The notes below the pieces were generated by a model. That model did not search any database. It was not told the origin of the DNA and saw only the letters and a program-made list of their open reading frames with translations. Positions 60,743 to 62,000 of a DNA stretch of 62,000 bases are shown one piece after another. Made by a program: the position numbers and the translations under genes. Origin of the DNA: Phoronis australis (Eukaryota > Phoronida > Phoronidae); assembly GCA_002633005.1 (NCBI GenBank), contig NMRA01000021.1, positions 1,457,392 to 1,519,391 of the forward strand, given 5' to 3'. The stretch's first letter is position 1. Every line of letters begins with the position of its first letter.

Positions 60743-62000
60743 AAACGGACTGAAGCCTCGTTGGTTAAAGTTGCTGTAATCCGTCAAACAAACGTGCTTG
60801 TGGTTTAGACTGTTGGCGCTTTAAAATTGAGTTAACTGTATCATCACTCCTATGAAAATTAGTTTCTAGGCAGCTCTATATTGCCTAACAGAATGCCCGG
60901 TGCACGTCTCGATGGCCTACCTCGACTGCCAGTTATCTTGAAAACCAAATAAAAGGACAAGTTGAGACGCATTTTATTATTGTAAAAGGTCGACATCGAA
61001 AATTATTTTTTCTGGAAATCGAGTGTACAGCAGCTTTAACACGTGTTAGACGGCCGCTAGAGGTCGCAACTCTCCCATCAGCTTTCAGTGAGAGCATACG
61101 CTCAGCTCCACACGTTGGAACTCATTGATTCTTCAGAATTTAAAGCAAAGGTTGTGTATTACTGTGATTTATTTTATTAGGTGTCACGACACGGACGCAG
61201 TTGTCTTAGATCTGATCACATTTTCCCATTCAATCGTATTATTCTTCAACATTTTAAACCAACCGTGGCATTGAACAGGGTGACCACAATTCAACCGACC
61301 TATAACTCCGAGAATTTTTACTAAGCTGTGCTTTAGAGCACAAAGCCTTATGGCAGTGGGGAACACATCCGTGAAACGAAAGTCCCAGTATATGTGTCGA
61401 GTATTTGAGGCAAGAAATTTTAATTGACCTATGAAATGAAAGAAGTTACATTTCTTACATCCCAAAGTTCAACATAACAGACTCGCCCGACCAATCATAT
61501 TATTGGCGGTCATTTGTTTGTGTAAGCTAGTACGGTCCCAACCAAGCTTACTCGGGAAATACTAACCTTTCACTCACTTGATCTTACGTGGTCTCGCCAA
61601 ACTAGCAAGAAACTCGCGTGAATTTCAATTATCCTATACAATCCGCATCTTATCTCTATGAAAGGTTCCCGCTTCAAACCACGTCCTGTAAGATACCCAC
61701 ATCTCCTTTACAGGAAAATTTTCCCTTCTAAGGCAACACTACTGCGTCCTTAGCCTTTGAATTCAAACTGGTTTAATTAAATCGCATGACGACCCAACTT
61801 CCAAAGCGGCTGAAATTATCCCGCGGTAAGCAGCAAGTGGATGGGCCTGGTCTAAACCATGAAACCTCAACTCCCAATACCTGAAATAGTTTTCAGTCTG
61901 AATAAAGAACAAGATGGGGAGATTTCATTACAATAAATGGCCACAGTCGAAAGTTAGTTTTTGACTGATGGTCCTGGTTCATTGTCACTTTAATGGAAAA

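Larger units (their letters stand above)
57310..62000. other. No recognisable gene
   Basis: The longest frames here are about 110 codons and show no domain, splice-consistent partner or compositional signal. The only structures seen are the inverted repeats at 59063-59203 and 60482-60742. Downstream LHFPL sequence or a neighbouring gene's promoter may lie here but cannot be shown. Confidence 0.4.

Overview
The window is eukaryotic. Its genes are split by many GT-AG introns, coding density is low, and the background is AT-rich and crowded with short inverted-repeat transposons, minisatellites and microsatellites. All four recognisable genes are animal genes. Protein similarity and the repeat load suggest a marine invertebrate, perhaps a deuterostome, but no single feature fixes the phylum. 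Five isolated N bases (14324, 25987, 32396, 45581, 52509) mark joins in the assembly. At least two of them are followed by a second, slightly diverged copy of the sequence just before, as expected when both haplotypes of a heterozygous animal are placed in tandem.

Layout. (1) 1-21330, plus strand: the 3' twelve coding exons of ST7 (suppressor of tumorigenicity 7); the 5' exons are missing. (2) 21331-26502: intergenic, with a TA-flanked MITE, a few unidentified ORFs and an odd GC-rich patch after an N. (3) 26503-38534, plus strand: a complete TTI1 gene (HEAT-repeat partner of TELO2), with one exon present twice across an N. (4) 44925-39226, minus strand: an ankyrin-repeat gene whose exons are all in phase 0, tail-to-tail with TTI1; its first exon is partly duplicated at 45582-46014. 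(5) 46139-50226: intergenic, between the heads of the ankyrin gene and the next gene. (6) 50227-55245, plus strand: a tetraspan LHFPL-family gene with two exons found and a LINE remnant in its intron. (7) 55246-62000: foldback elements and MITEs, with no recognisable gene.

Functionally the genes are unrelated housekeeping or membrane genes: a multipass protein of unclear role (ST7), a co-chaperone of PIKK kinases (TTI1), an ankyrin scaffold and a claudin-like tetraspan protein. No operon-like logic is expected.

The most interesting content is mobile DNA. A 1.28-kb element at 19663-20938 is bounded by TTAA, has long inverted arms that each carry the start of a THAP-domain transposase, and looks like a rearranged Kolobok-type transposon. 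A family of 0.42-0.54 kb elements flanked by TTAA or TAAA is present in at least four near-complete copies. A third family is flanked by TA. Minisatellites sit directly against three ST7 splice sites.
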